64,000 nucleotides of DNA from CAYTBN01 sp964542165 (GCA_964542165.1 CAZITQ010000005.1:1-64000); one strand, 5' to 3'; shown: positions 16,388 through 25,850, counted from the stretch's first letter. Notes: generated from the letters alone by a model not told the origin. Numbers and translations: made by a program.

Positions 16388-17911
16388 ATGACACGCGTCC
16401 TGCTGATCACGCCCTACGGCTACGAGAACCAGGGCGTCCGCATGCTCTCGGCGGTCCTGCGTCGCGACGGGTTCGAGGCGCCGATCCTGTACATGAAGGC
16501 CTGGCGCAACAACGACATCCACCCGCCGACCGAAACCGAGCTGCGCCTGTTCCAGCAGGTCATCCGGCAGCAGGCCCCGGACCTGATCGGGATCGGGTTC
16601 GGCACCCCCTACCTTCGCATCGTCACCGAGCTGACCCGGCTGGCGCGGGAGGTCTCCGACGCCCACGTGATCTGGGGCGGCGTGCATCCGACCATCTCGC
16701 CGGAAGACTGCATCGAGCACGCGGACTCGGTGTGCATCGGCGAGGGCGAACCACCCCTGCTGGACCTGGCGAAGGCGATCCGCGACGGCGAGTCCATCGA
16801 CGGCATCGCCAACCTGTGGGTCCGCCACGGCGACGAGGTGATCCGCAACCCGCCGCGTCCCCTGGTCCAGGACCTGGACACGTTGCCCTTCGGCCACCAG
16901 CTGCTGGGCGCGGAGATGCTGGTACTCGAGGACGACAAGGTGGTCTCGCGGGACCCGTCCGTCGACAACGTGATGTACCGCATCCACGCCTCCCGCGGCT
17001 GCCCGTTCAAATGCGCGTTTTGCTACAACAGCCAGTACCGCCAGATCTACGCCGGCCTGGGCAAGTACCACCGCCAGCGCAGCGTCGAGAACGTGCTGCA
17101 GGAGATCGAGCTGGCCCGGACCGTGCGACCGGGCCTCAAGCGGATCCGCTTCGACGACGACAGCTTCGTCTTCCCCCGGGCCTGGATCGAGGAATTCTGC
17201 CGCGAGTACACCGAGCGGGTGGGGCTGCGCTTCGACATCCTGCTCAACCCGACCACCGTCAATGAGCGCAACCTGCGGATGCTCAAGGACGCGGGGCTGG
17301 ATCACGTGCAGGTGGGGATCCAGGCCGGCTCGGACGAGGAGCGCGAGACCCAGTACCAGCGCAAGGGCTCGAATCAGGACACCCTGGACCTGGCTCACCT
17401 GCTGAGGGACATCGGCATCGACGTCACCTACGACGTGATCCTGGACAACCCTCTGTCGTCGCGGGGCGACAAGGAGGCGATGCTGGACCTGCTGCTGAGA
17501 CTCCCGCGTCCCTACAACCTCTTCCTGTACTCACTGGTGGTGTTCCCCAAGTCGTTCACCGCCACCACCCTGCTGGCGGCAGGGGTGATCACCGAGGAGG
17601 ATGTGGAGGGGAGGGCCACCAAGTCCTTCGAGCAGTTCCGGCTCTCGCTGAGCTATCCGCGGCCCACCGAGGACACCTTCTACGCCAGCTTGATCTCCAT
17701 GGCGTCCAAGCCCTTCATCCCCCGACGCGCCGTGCGGGCCCTGTCCCGCAGCGACACCCTGCGGGAGCACCCGACCGCGGTGCGCTATGGTGCGGAGGTG
17801 GCCAATGCGGTCAAACTGGGGACCGTGGCGCTGAAGATGTTGCGGCGGGGGGAGCTGTCGGTGTTCAAGCTGGCGGAGTACGCGTCGTTCCGGAGGCGGT
17901 TGATCCAGTGA
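16388..17911 (+). CDS. B12-binding-domain radical SAM protein
   Basis: The protein has 507 residues and starts at ATG 16388 with GGAG upstream. The N-terminal Rossmann-like domain has VLLITPYGYENQGVRMLSA, LIGIGFGTPY and VIWGGVHPTISPEDC. The radical SAM motif is CPFKCAFC (Cys205, 209, 212) in HASRGCPFKCAFCYNSQYR. HVQVGIQAGSDEERE and YDVILDNPL complete the core. A C-terminal helical domain of about 130 residues contains many aromatic and basic residues. It is separated from the previous gene by only 6 bp. Of the four B12-type enzymes it differs most from the others, so it may perform a distinct step. Substrate unknown. Confidence 0.83.
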   Translation: MTRVLLITPYGYENQGVRMLSAVLRRDGFEAPILYMKAWRNNDIHPPTETELRLFQQVIRQQAPDLIGIGFGTPYLRIVTELTRLAREVSDAHVIWGGVHPTISPEDCIEHADSVCIGEGEPPLLDLAKAIRDGESIDGIANLWVRHGDEVIRNPPRPLVQDLDTLPFGHQLLGAEMLVLEDDKVVSRDPSVDNVMYRIHASRGCPFKCAFCYNSQYRQIYAGLGKYHRQRSVENVLQEIELARTVRPGLKRIRFDDDSFVFPRAWIEEFCREYTERVGLRFDILLNPTTVNERNLRMLKDAGLDHVQVGIQAGSDEERETQYQRKGSNQDTLDLAHLLRDIGIDVTYDVILDNPLSSRGDKEAMLDLLLRLPRPYNLFLYSLVVFPKSFTATTLLAAGVITEEDVEGRATKSFEQFRLSLSYPRPTEDTFYASLISMASKPFIPRRAVRALSRSDTLREHPTAVRYGAEVANAVKLGTVALKMLRRGELSVFKLAEYASFRRRLIQ

Positions 17912-17973
17912 GGGAAGACAGAGGGCAAGGGCAGGGACAGGGGTAGGGGTAGGAGCAAGGGCAAGGGAGTGAT
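17912..17973 (+). repeat. Purine-rich low-complexity intergenic spacer
   Basis: The 62 bases between two radical SAM genes are almost entirely purine on the plus strand. They are made of loose hexamers such as GGGCAA, GGGACA and GGGTAG. Similar GA-rich or CT-rich short-period repeats occur at 26583-26631, 28909-28966 and 51458-51482. The last bases supply AGGGAG as a ribosome-binding site for the GTG start at 17974. Confidence 0.7.
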
Positions 17974-19443
17974 GTGAGGGTCTGGCTGATCAATCCGCCG
18001 GTGATCCGGGAGCGGCCGACGAGCATCGGGTCGGTGGTGCAGAACATGTTCTACAACTCGCCGCCCCTGGGCCTGGCCTACCTGGCCGCGGTCCTCGAGG
18101 GCGACGGGCACCGCTGCTTCATCACCGACAGCCCCGTGGAGCAGCTGACCGTGCGGGATCTGCCGGCCATGGCCCGGGAGCTGCGGCCGGACATCGTCGG
18201 AATCACCTCGTCCACCCCCTACTTCGTGTCCGCGGTGGACACGGCCCAGGCCCTGCGCGCCGAGCTGGGGTCGAAGGTGACCCTGTGCATCGGCGGCCCC
18301 CACTTCAACGCCAGCCCCGACCTTCTGCTGCAGCACCATGAGTTCGACTTCGGGGTCCGCGGCGAGGGGGAATACACGCTCCAGGAGGCGGTCCAGGAGA
18401 TCGAGGCCGGCCGTCGCCCCGACGACGTTCCCGGGGTGGTGGTACGCCACGGGGACGAGCTGCACTTCGCGGCGCCGCGGCCGCTGCTGGACGACCTGTC
18501 GCCGCTTCCCATGCCGGCGCGGCACCTGCTGCCCATCGACAAGTACGTCCCCCTGCCCAACGACGAATACCGGCTGCCCAAGACGGCGATGATCACCAGC
18601 CGCGGGTGCCCCTACCAGTGCATCTTCTGCGCCCACCACACCTTCGGGCACCGCCACCGGACCAACCGCGCCGAGCGAGTGGTCGAGGAGATGCATCAGG
18701 TGGTGGGGCGCTACGGTGTGCGGGACGTCGCCTTCGTCGACTCCCTGTTCACCCCCAACCGCAACCGGGTCAATGCCCTGTTGACGGCCATGGAGAAGGA
18801 CCCGCCGGGGGTGTCGTGGACCTGTTCCTGCCGGGCCAACCTGCTCTCGGAGGACATGCTGCGGCGGATGAAGGCCAACGGCTGCTGGAAGATCCGCATC
18901 GCCATCGAGAGCGGCAACGAGGAGGTCCTCAAGACCATCAAGAAGCAGGTGACCAAGGAGCAGTTCGCCGAGACGGTCCACATCGCCGATCGCCTCGGGA
19001 TCCAGGTCAAGGCCTTCTTCATGATCGGCCACATCGGCGACACCGCCGAGACCATCGAGGAGACCATCGATTTCGCCTGCTCTCTGCCGCTGGTGGACGT
19101 CACCGCCCAGATCAACACCCCGCTGCCCGGCACTCCCCAGTACGAGATGGCCAGGTCGGCGGGCACCCTGGTCACCGAGGACGCCAGCCACTACTCGTTC
19201 TTCGAGCCGGTCTTCGTGCCCGAGGGCATGACGGGTGAGCAGCTCAACGGGTACCTGCGCACCTTCTACCGTCGGTTCTACCTGCGGCCGTCCCTCGTCC
19301 GCCGTCGGCTGCGGGAGGTCAGGCGACCCTACGACCTGGCCAAGTACTTCCGCGCCCTGCCGCTGGTGGCCAACGTGATGTTCACCAACCGCTACGAGAG
19401 CATCGGCGAGACCGAGCACGCCCCATGCACCGAACCCGGCTGA
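17974..19443 (+). CDS. B12-binding-domain radical SAM protein
   Basis: The protein has 489 residues and starts at GTG 17974. The N-terminal cobalamin-type domain is marked by VWLINPPVIRERPTS, PPLGLAYLAAVL and VTLCIGGPHFNASP. MITSRGCPYQCIFC holds Cys212, 216 and 219, followed by an HHTFGHRHR segment. IRIAIESGNEEVLKTIKK and QINTPLPGTPQYEMA are core strands. The last 80 residues are basic and helical (FYRRFYLRPSLVRRRLRE), shared with the neighbouring B12-type proteins and typical of HpnJ-like enzymes acting at membranes. The 3' end overlaps the next gene by 19 bp. Substrate unknown. Confidence 0.85.
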   Translation: MRVWLINPPVIRERPTSIGSVVQNMFYNSPPLGLAYLAAVLEGDGHRCFITDSPVEQLTVRDLPAMARELRPDIVGITSSTPYFVSAVDTAQALRAELGSKVTLCIGGPHFNASPDLLLQHHEFDFGVRGEGEYTLQEAVQEIEAGRRPDDVPGVVVRHGDELHFAAPRPLLDDLSPLPMPARHLLPIDKYVPLPNDEYRLPKTAMITSRGCPYQCIFCAHHTFGHRHRTNRAERVVEEMHQVVGRYGVRDVAFVDSLFTPNRNRVNALLTAMEKDPPGVSWTCSCRANLLSEDMLRRMKANGCWKIRIAIESGNEEVLKTIKKQVTKEQFAETVHIADRLGIQVKAFFMIGHIGDTAETIEETIDFACSLPLVDVTAQINTPLPGTPQYEMARSAGTLVTEDASHYSFFEPVFVPEGMTGEQLNGYLRTFYRRFYLRPSLVRRRLREVRRPYDLAKYFRALPLVANVMFTNRYESIGETEHAPCTEPG

Positions 19444-20837
19444 CCCTGGTCCGCGTCAACGAGCGCAAGGGGACCCACCCCTTCATGGAGGAGACCAACG
19501 TCACCGGCGTGTACCCGCCGCTGGGGGTGGCCTATCTGGCGGCGGCGGCCCAGGAGGCCGGGTACCCCGCGGCCATCGTCGACGCCCACGCCCGCAACCT
19601 CGGCGCCGGCGAGATGGTCCAGACCGTGCTGCGCATCGGCAGTGACGTGGTCGGCATCACCACCACCACCTTCAACTGGCCGGTGGCGGCCCAGCTGGCG
19701 CGGGACCTCAAACGTGCGAAGCCCGGCCTGCAGGTCTGGGTCGGCGGCCCGCAGCTCTCCCTGTACCCCGACGAGTGCATGACCGAGACCGCGGTGGACG
19801 TGGCGGTGGTGGGCGAGGGCGACCGGATCGTGGTGGAGCTGCTCCGGCGCGTGGAGGCGGGCGAGGAGCTGGCCGGCGTTCCCGGCACCCTCGTGAGGGT
19901 GGGGGACGAGGTGGTCAAGGGGCCACCGGCGGAGCCGATCGCCGATCTGGACGTCCTGCCCATGCCGGCTCTGGGACTGCTGCCCATGGGGGCCTACCGG
20001 GCCCTGACCCTGCCCACGCCGTGGGTCTCGATGGTCACCTCCCGCGGCTGCCCCTTCCACTGCCGCTACTGCTCCCAGACCTACGTCGGCGGCCGATATC
20101 GCCCCCACGGTCCGGAGCGCGTGATCGAGGAGGTCGAGCGGGCCGTCACCCGGTTCCGGGCGCGCGAGGTGGTCTTCTTCGACGAGACCTTCACCCAGCC
20201 CCGCAAGCGCGCCGTGGCCATCGCCGAGGGCATCCTGGCGCGGAATATCGACGTCCGCTTCAACATCCGTACCCGGATCGATCGCCTCGATCCCACCGTG
20301 CTCGAGGCCCTGGCCGCCGCGGGCTGCACGGGCGTCCACGTGGGCGTCGAGGCCGGCACCGATCGGGTGCAGAAGTTGATGAACAAGAACCTGAACCTGG
20401 ACCGGCTGGCCGGCTCCCTGGCCCTGGCCCAACGGCTCGGGCTCGAGACCCGCGGCTACTTCATGCTCGGCTTCCCCGGCGAGACCCTGGCCGAGATGGA
20501 GCAGACCATCCGATTCGCCGCCGAGCTGCCCCTGGATTGGGCCAGCTTCACCATCACCACCCCGGCGCCCGGTTCGGACATCTACCGGGATGCGCTGGAC
20601 AGTGGACTCATCACCACCGACTACTGGCGGGAGTACACCCTGGGCCACCACGGGGAGCCCCCGGGGTACTTCGTGTCCGACGAGGCCGACGAGCGGAAGC
20701 TCGAGCAGCTGCTGCGCAAGGCCTACCGGCGCTTCTACCTGCGCCCCGCCCTCATCGCCCGCAAGGCGCGCAACCGCCGGCTGATGGCCGAGGTGCCCTC
20801 TTCGCTGCGCACGCTGTGGATGATCAATCGAGGCTAG
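19425..20837 (+). CDS. B12-binding-domain radical SAM protein
   Basis: The protein has 470 residues and starts at ATG 19425, overlapping the upstream gene by 19 bp. Features are VYPPLGVAYLAAAAQEAGY, QVWVGGPQLSLYPDE, MVTSRGCPFHCRYC (Cys209, 213, 216) and GVHVGVEAGTDRVQK. The FYLRPALIARKARNRR tail closely echoes the previous gene, so the two look like tandem paralogues. It is the last gene of the plus-strand operon. Together with the three preceding genes it forms a run of four B12-type radical SAM enzymes. Substrate unknown. Confidence 0.85.
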   Translation: MHRTRLTLVRVNERKGTHPFMEETNVTGVYPPLGVAYLAAAAQEAGYPAAIVDAHARNLGAGEMVQTVLRIGSDVVGITTTTFNWPVAAQLARDLKRAKPGLQVWVGGPQLSLYPDECMTETAVDVAVVGEGDRIVVELLRRVEAGEELAGVPGTLVRVGDEVVKGPPAEPIADLDVLPMPALGLLPMGAYRALTLPTPWVSMVTSRGCPFHCRYCSQTYVGGRYRPHGPERVIEEVERAVTRFRAREVVFFDETFTQPRKRAVAIAEGILARNIDVRFNIRTRIDRLDPTVLEALAAAGCTGVHVGVEAGTDRVQKLMNKNLNLDRLAGSLALAQRLGLETRGYFMLGFPGETLAEMEQTIRFAAELPLDWASFTITTPAPGSDIYRDALDSGLITTDYWREYTLGHHGEPPGYFVSDEADERKLEQLLRKAYRRFYLRPALIARKARNRRLMAEVPSSLRTLWMINRG

Positions 20838-21095
20838 GGAAAAGGGGACGGATAGGTTCAGAACGAGAAAAGACGGGAATGAGGGTGGCGAACGCGCCGC
20901 TTGCCCGTGCCCAGCAAGGGGTCAGCCGGGAACACGTTTGGCTGTTGGGCGCGGGCCGCGCTTGCGCGTCCGCCGGGCGGCCCCGGGTTTCCCCGGGATT
21001 CCACCTCCCTCGTAACCCGTCCGAGACCGGCGACGGGCGCCAGCCTCACCCGTTCAGAGTAGCCGCTTTGGCTTCCGAGTTTGCTTACCCAGCGC
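20838..21095. other. Convergent intergenic region with GC-rich structure
   Basis: This 258-bp region lies between the end of the radical SAM operon and the convergent FHA-regulator gene. It contains a tandem CCCCGGG-TTT-CCCCGGG at 20981-20997 that can fold on itself and a GC-rich block at 20950-20980, either of which could end transcription. It opens with AAAAGGGGACGGATAGG, like a common dispersed intergenic repeat. No coding sequence is convincing. Confidence 0.4.
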
Positions 21096-22115
21096 TTACG
21101 AGTGCTCGACGATGTGGATCCGATCGGGGGCCAGGCGGAGACGCGTCTGTCCCCGGCGCTTCTCGATGAACCAACCGTCGATGTCGGCCGCCATCAGCAT
21201 CTGCCGGGTGTCGTAGATGAGCTTGTGCAGGGCGTTGCGCCCCATCTCCCGGGCCCTGGCGGCTCCCCAGAGCTTGACCCGCAGGTCCCTGTCCGCCGCC
21301 CAATCCCCCCGGGCCCTCGCCAGCAGGTACAGCAACACGAAGCGCTGACCAGCCCGGCAGTGCCAGCGATCCGCGCCGCGCACGACGGCGATGGTGCCCT
21401 CGTCGGGGCCCTCGAAGGTCAGGTGCAGGTCCAGGTCGTAGTGCTTGCCGGGGCGATCGCGCACCGCGGTGGTCTTCACCGGGTCTCGGGCCTGGACAGG
21501 GACGATGCGCAGCTGGGTGTCGTCGAGGTGGATCTCGGTCTCCCGCACGATCCTCACCGGGGGGGAGTCCCTCCACGGGCGACCGCCCACCACGATGCCG
21601 GGGATCCCGTGGACCGGCTGCAGCCACAGGGTGTGCGACTCCTCGTAGAGCACCGCTCTCAGCTTGTGTTCGGCGCGATCGACCCACTCGGGAACCCTGA
21701 GGTCCACGGTCGCCGAGGTACCGATGAGGAAACGGTCGGCGTCGATGGGGACCCGGCGCCCGCTGCCCAGCACCTCCACGTAGCCCAGCTGACCCAGCGG
21801 GGGCGGGGGGGGCGCCAGGGACTCGACGCGCCACGCGGACGCCCCGCCGAAGCGGAGCACGTCCTGGTTCTTCACCGATGTCCAGCCGCGGATCCGCTTG
21901 CCGTTGAGGGAGGTTCCGTTCCTGGAGCCCAGATCCCGAGCCTGGCAGCCGGTGTGGGTCCACTCCAGCACGGCGTGTCGTGAGCTGATCTGCGGGTCGC
22001 CGAGCACGAGCCCGTTGTCCGGGTGTCGGCCCACGGTAAGGGTCTGGGCGAACTCGACCAGGTCCCCCCCGTCGACGGCGACGAGCACCGAACGTGTGTT
22101 CCCTTCCTCGGGCAT
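21096..22115 (-). CDS. FHA-domain protein with C-terminal winged-helix DNA-binding domain
   Basis: The protein has 339 residues. ATG at 22115 has GGAGG five bases upstream; longer in-frame extensions run antisense through the MopE-repeat gene and are spurious. The N-terminal FHA domain (residues 10-95) shows the phosphothreonine-binding signature TVGRHPDNGLVL, ISSRHAVLEW and DLGSRNGTSLNGK. A second beta-rich region with FLIGTSATVDLRVPEW (about residues 105-215) may be a degenerate FHA repeat. The C-terminal 110 residues, RFVLLYLLARARGDW..LRVKLWG, resemble an OmpR-type winged helix. It would read kinase activity and bind DNA. It is a clear paralogue, in the same domain order, of the protein at 61762, which sits next to a Ser/Thr kinase. 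Confidence 0.75.
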   Translation of the reverse strand: MPEEGNTRSVLVAVDGGDLVEFAQTLTVGRHPDNGLVLGDPQISSRHAVLEWTHTGCQARDLGSRNGTSLNGKRIRGWTSVKNQDVLRFGGASAWRVESLAPPPPPLGQLGYVEVLGSGRRVPIDADRFLIGTSATVDLRVPEWVDRAEHKLRAVLYEESHTLWLQPVHGIPGIVVGGRPWRDSPPVRIVRETEIHLDDTQLRIVPVQARDPVKTTAVRDRPGKHYDLDLHLTFEGPDEGTIAVVRGADRWHCRAGQRFVLLYLLARARGDWAADRDLRVKLWGAARAREMGRNALHKLIYDTRQMLMAADIDGWFIEKRRGQTRLRLAPDRIHIVEHS

Positions 22116-22304
22116 CGACCCTCCGGCTACGGCCTGACCCGCTGCGATGATACCAGAGCACCGTCCACGCGGCCCCATCGGGAGCCCCGTGTTGCACTGC
22201 GGCAAAGCGAACCCGGCCCGTGGATTCCGCCGCGGGCCCTGGGCTACGCTGCTGGATGGGGCAGCGGCGTCTGTTTCTACCGGGCCGCTCCCGCGGAGGT
22301 GCAC

Positions 22305-25300
22305 ATGGACCGCATGAGACGTTCGAGCCTGGGCATCCTGTTCCTGTGGGCCACGCTGGGGCTCGTGACCGCCGGTTGCCAGCCCGACGGGGTGATCGAC
22401 GAGGGCGGCGAGGACGGGGACGGGGACGGGTACTGCCCCGACCAGGCCTGCGTGGACGGCGTGGAGCCCGGCGACTGCGACGACGAGGACGCGACGGTCC
22501 ACCCGGGGGCGGACGAGGGGTGCGACGGGATCGACACGGACTGCGACGGCGAACTCGGCGCCGACGAGGTCGATGCTGACGGCGATGACGTCATGGTCTG
22601 CGACGGCGACTGCGACGACGGGGACGCCGGGATTCACCCGGGGGCCGAGGAGGCCTGCGACGGGGTGGACACGGACTGCGACGGGGCACCGGCGGACGAA
22701 GAAGAGGATGCCGACGGCGACGGCTTCATGGGCTGTGACGGCGACTGCGACGACGCCGATGACGCGGTCTTCCCCGGCGCCGAGGAGGCCTGCAACGGGA
22801 TCGACGATGACTGCGACGGCTCCGCGGGGGCCGACGAGGTGGACGGCGACGGCGACGGCTTCATGGTCTGCAACGCGGACTGTGACGACGGGGACGCCGC
22901 TGTGTTCCCCGGGGCCGACGAGGCCTGCAACGGGGCCGACGACGACTGTGACGGCACCCCGGGGGCCGACGAGGTGGACGGGGACGGCGACGGCTTCATG
23001 GTGTGCGACGGCGACTGCGACGACGCCGCCGCCGACGTGTTTCCCGGCGCCGTCGAGGGCTGTGACGGCCTGGACACCGACTGTGACGGGACACCGGGCG
23101 CCGAGGAGATCGACGACGACGGGGACGGCTTCACCGAGTGCACCGACGACTGCGATGACGGCGACGCTCTGAGCTACCCGGGGGCACCGGAGCAGTGCGA
23201 CGGGGCGGACAACAACTGTGACGGCGTGGTGGACGAGGGCATCGGCGACGACGGCGACGGGGATGGCTTCACCCCCTGCGATGGGGACTGCGACGACGGC
23301 GATCCCGCGGTGTTCCCGGGCGCCGCGGAGGTGTGCAACGGGGCGGACGACGACTGTGACGGTGCGATCCCCGACGAAGAGGCGGATCTGGACGGGGACG
23401 GGACCTCCACCTGCGCCGGAGACTGCGACGACACGGATCCGGCCCTGAACGTGGACGACCTGGACGGGGACGGCATCTCCACCTGCGGCGGAGACTGCGA
23501 TGACGGCGATCCCGCCGTGTTCCCGGGCGCGGCCGAGCAATGCAACGGCCTGGACGACGACTGTGACGGAGCCGTGCCGGCGGACGAGGCGGACGCGGAC
23601 GCGGACGGCGCTATGGTCTGTGCCGGGGACTGCGACGACGCCGACCCCGCCACCTACGAAGGCGCGACCGAGGTCTGCGACGCCGTGGACAACGACTGCG
23701 ACGGCGACGTGGACGAGGACGTGGACCCGGACGACGACGGGGACGGCTTCAACGACTGCCAGGGGGACTGCGACGACGGGGACCCGGCGGTCCACCCGGG
23801 TGCGTCCGAGGTCTGCAACGGCGTGGACGACGATTGCGACGGGATCCTCCCCGCGGAGGAGGCGGACGCGGACGCCGACGGCGACCTGGCGTGTACGGAC
23901 TGCGACGACGGCGACCCGGCCGTCGAGACCCTGGACCTGGACGGCGACTTCTTCAGCACCTGTGACGGGGACTGCGACGACACCCACCCGGCGGTCAACC
24001 CCTACGCCAGCGACTACGTGGGCGACGGGGTGGACCAGAACTGCGATGGCACCGACGGGGTGGATGCCGACGGTGACGGGTACGCGGCCGCCTGGTCCGG
24101 CGGGCTGGACTGCGACGACCTGGACGCGGCCCTGAACCTGGACGACCTGGACGGGGACGGCGCCGACACCTGTGACGGGGACTGCGACGACAGCGACCCC
24201 AGCCTGAACCTGGCCGACGCGGACGGTGACGGCGTGGACACTTGCGGAGGCGACTGCGATGACGGCAACGCCGACGTGTTCCCGGGCGCCCCGAACCTCT
24301 GCGACGGCGTCCTGGACAACGACTGCGATGGCGTGGCCGACGAGGACGAGTACGACGGGGACGGAGACGGCTACACCGAGTGCGACGGGGACTGCGACGA
24401 CGCGGACGCCGACATCTCGCCCCTGGCCGAGGAGGTCTGCGACGGCATCGACAACGACTGCGACCCGGCCACGGACGAGGAGGTGGACGGTGACGGCGAC
24501 GGGTTCTCCCTCTGCGCCGGGGATTGCGACGACACGGATCCGGGCACCGGCCCGATGGCCTACGAGGTCTGTGACGGCGTGGACAACGACTGCGACGGCG
24601 CGGCCGACGACCTCTGCCTGGACTGCGACCACTGGGTGCCCCAGGACGAGGCGACGCTGTACGCGGCGGTGAACGGCGCCGTGGACGGCGATGTGATCTG
24701 CGTGTCTCCGGGCACCTACGTCGGCAGCGTCAACCTCCAGGGCAAGGCGGTCCACCTGCTGGGCGTCGGGGGAGCGGAGGGGACCGTGATCGACGCCGGC
24801 GGCTCGGGCACCGCGGTGGTCGTGGACAACGGCGAGGGGCCGGACACCCTGATCCAGGGCTTCACCGTCGAAGGCGGCAGCTCGGCCGAAGGGGGCGGGG
24901 TGAGGGTCGACGGCGCCTCCCCCAGCCTCGACGACCTGATCGTCCAGGGCAACCAGGCGACCTACGGCGGCGGGATCTACCTCTCGGGCGGAGTCTCGAC
25001 CCTCACCGACATCCGGGTCGTGGACAACGAGGGGCTCTACGGCGGCGGTGGGATCTACGCGTCGGCCGACGCATCCACCCTGGACAACATGCTGATCGCC
25101 GGGAACACGGGGTACTCGGGCGGCGGCATCTCGGTGGGCGACGTCGCGAGCCTGACGGTGACCAACAGCGTGATCGCGGACAACGAATCCACCACCTCGT
25201 CCGGCGGCGGGATCTACGTCTACCAGGCATCACTGACCGCGGAGAACGTGGTCATCTCGGGCAACACGTCCAACGGGTACTACGGCGGCGGCCTCTCCCT

Positions 25301-25850
25301 CTCCTGGTCCTCGTCGGTGGACCTGACGCACTGCGCGGTGGTGGGCAACTACGCCTACTACGGCGGCGCGGTCTACGCTTACTACGGCTCCACGTTCAAC
25401 GCCGTCAACAGCAGCTTCACCCACAACTCGGGCGTGTACGGCGGCGGGTTCTACGGCTACTACGTGACCACCAACTTCTCCCACTGCAACGTGTGGAACA
25501 ACGCGCCCAACGACTTCTATTACATCGACGATCCCACGGGACAGGACGGCAACATCAGCGAGAACCCGATGTACCTGGACATGTCGGCGCCGGACAGCCA
25601 GGACTGGGATCTGCACCTCGGGCTGGGCACGGCCCTGGTCGACGCGGGACACCCGGTCCTCCAGGATCCGGATGGAAGCGACAGTGACATCGGCCACCTG
25701 GGTGGACCGGGCGCCGAGTTCTTCGACCTGGACCGGGACGGCTTCCCCGTCTGGTGGCAGCCGGGGAGCTACAACGGCATCCTCTATCCAGCGGAGGGCT
25801 GGGACTGCGACGATCTGGATCCCACGGTGACCCCGATCGACGGGTGCTGA
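22305..25850 (+). CDS. MopE-type Asp/Cys-repeat lipoprotein with C-terminal beta-helix
   Basis: The protein has 1181 residues. ATG at 22305 has GGAGG upstream. A signal segment ends in the lipobox LVTAGC (Cys25). Residues 30-775 hold about 13 repeats of the MopE/Cu-binding type, C[DN]GxD[NTD]DCDG followed by DxDGDGxxxCxGDCDD. These are acidic and disulphide-rich and likely bind Ca2+ or other metals. The repeats are followed by about 370 residues of parallel beta-helix coils (GGGIYLSGGVSTLTDI, GGGISVGDVASLTVTN, GGAVYAYYGSTFNAVN), as in polymorphic outer-membrane and pectate-lyase-like proteins. It is probably a cell-surface adhesin or matrix protein. The stop is only 3 bp from the convergent gene's stop. 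Confidence 0.8.
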   Translation: MDRMRRSSLGILFLWATLGLVTAGCQPDGVIDEGGEDGDGDGYCPDQACVDGVEPGDCDDEDATVHPGADEGCDGIDTDCDGELGADEVDADGDDVMVCDGDCDDGDAGIHPGAEEACDGVDTDCDGAPADEEEDADGDGFMGCDGDCDDADDAVFPGAEEACNGIDDDCDGSAGADEVDGDGDGFMVCNADCDDGDAAVFPGADEACNGADDDCDGTPGADEVDGDGDGFMVCDGDCDDAAADVFPGAVEGCDGLDTDCDGTPGAEEIDDDGDGFTECTDDCDDGDALSYPGAPEQCDGADNNCDGVVDEGIGDDGDGDGFTPCDGDCDDGDPAVFPGAAEVCNGADDDCDGAIPDEEADLDGDGTSTCAGDCDDTDPALNVDDLDGDGISTCGGDCDDGDPAVFPGAAEQCNGLDDDCDGAVPADEADADADGAMVCAGDCDDADPATYEGATEVCDAVDNDCDGDVDEDVDPDDDGDGFNDCQGDCDDGDPAVHPGASEVCNGVDDDCDGILPAEEADADADGDLACTDCDDGDPAVETLDLDGDFFSTCDGDCDDTHPAVNPYASDYVGDGVDQNCDGTDGVDADGDGYAAAWSGGLDCDDLDAALNLDDLDGDGADTCDGDCDDSDPSLNLADADGDGVDTCGGDCDDGNADVFPGAPNLCDGVLDNDCDGVADEDEYDGDGDGYTECDGDCDDADADISPLAEEVCDGIDNDCDPATDEEVDGDGDGFSLCAGDCDDTDPGTGPMAYEVCDGVDNDCDGAADDLCLDCDHWVPQDEATLYAAVNGAVDGDVICVSPGTYVGSVNLQGKAVHLLGVGGAEGTVIDAGGSGTAVVVDNGEGPDTLIQGFTVEGGSSAEGGGVRVDGASPSLDDLIVQGNQATYGGGIYLSGGVSTLTDIRVVDNEGLYGGGGIYASADASTLDNMLIAGNTGYSGGGISVGDVASLTVTNSVIADNESTTSSGGGIYVYQASLTAENVVISGNTSNGYYGGGLSLSWSSSVDLTHCAVVGNYAYYGGAVYAYYGSTFNAVNSSFTHNSGVYGGGFYGYYVTTNFSHCNVWNNAPNDFYYIDDPTGQDGNISENPMYLDMSAPDSQDWDLHLGLGTALVDAGHPVLQDPDGSDSDIGHLGGPGAEFFDLDRDGFPVWWQPGSYNGILYPAEGWDCDDLDPTVTPIDGC

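Noticed and set aside
20838..20870. AAAAGGGGACGGATAGG as a REP-transposase-associated element
   Set aside because: Only a short similarity to a common intergenic phrase; no inverted partner or transposase is present.
22115..24755. Long minus-strand open frame extending the FHA regulator by about 880 residues
   Set aside because: It is antisense to the MopE-repeat gene, reads as Val/Ala-rich low complexity, and the FHA gene has a good ATG with GGAGG at 22115.
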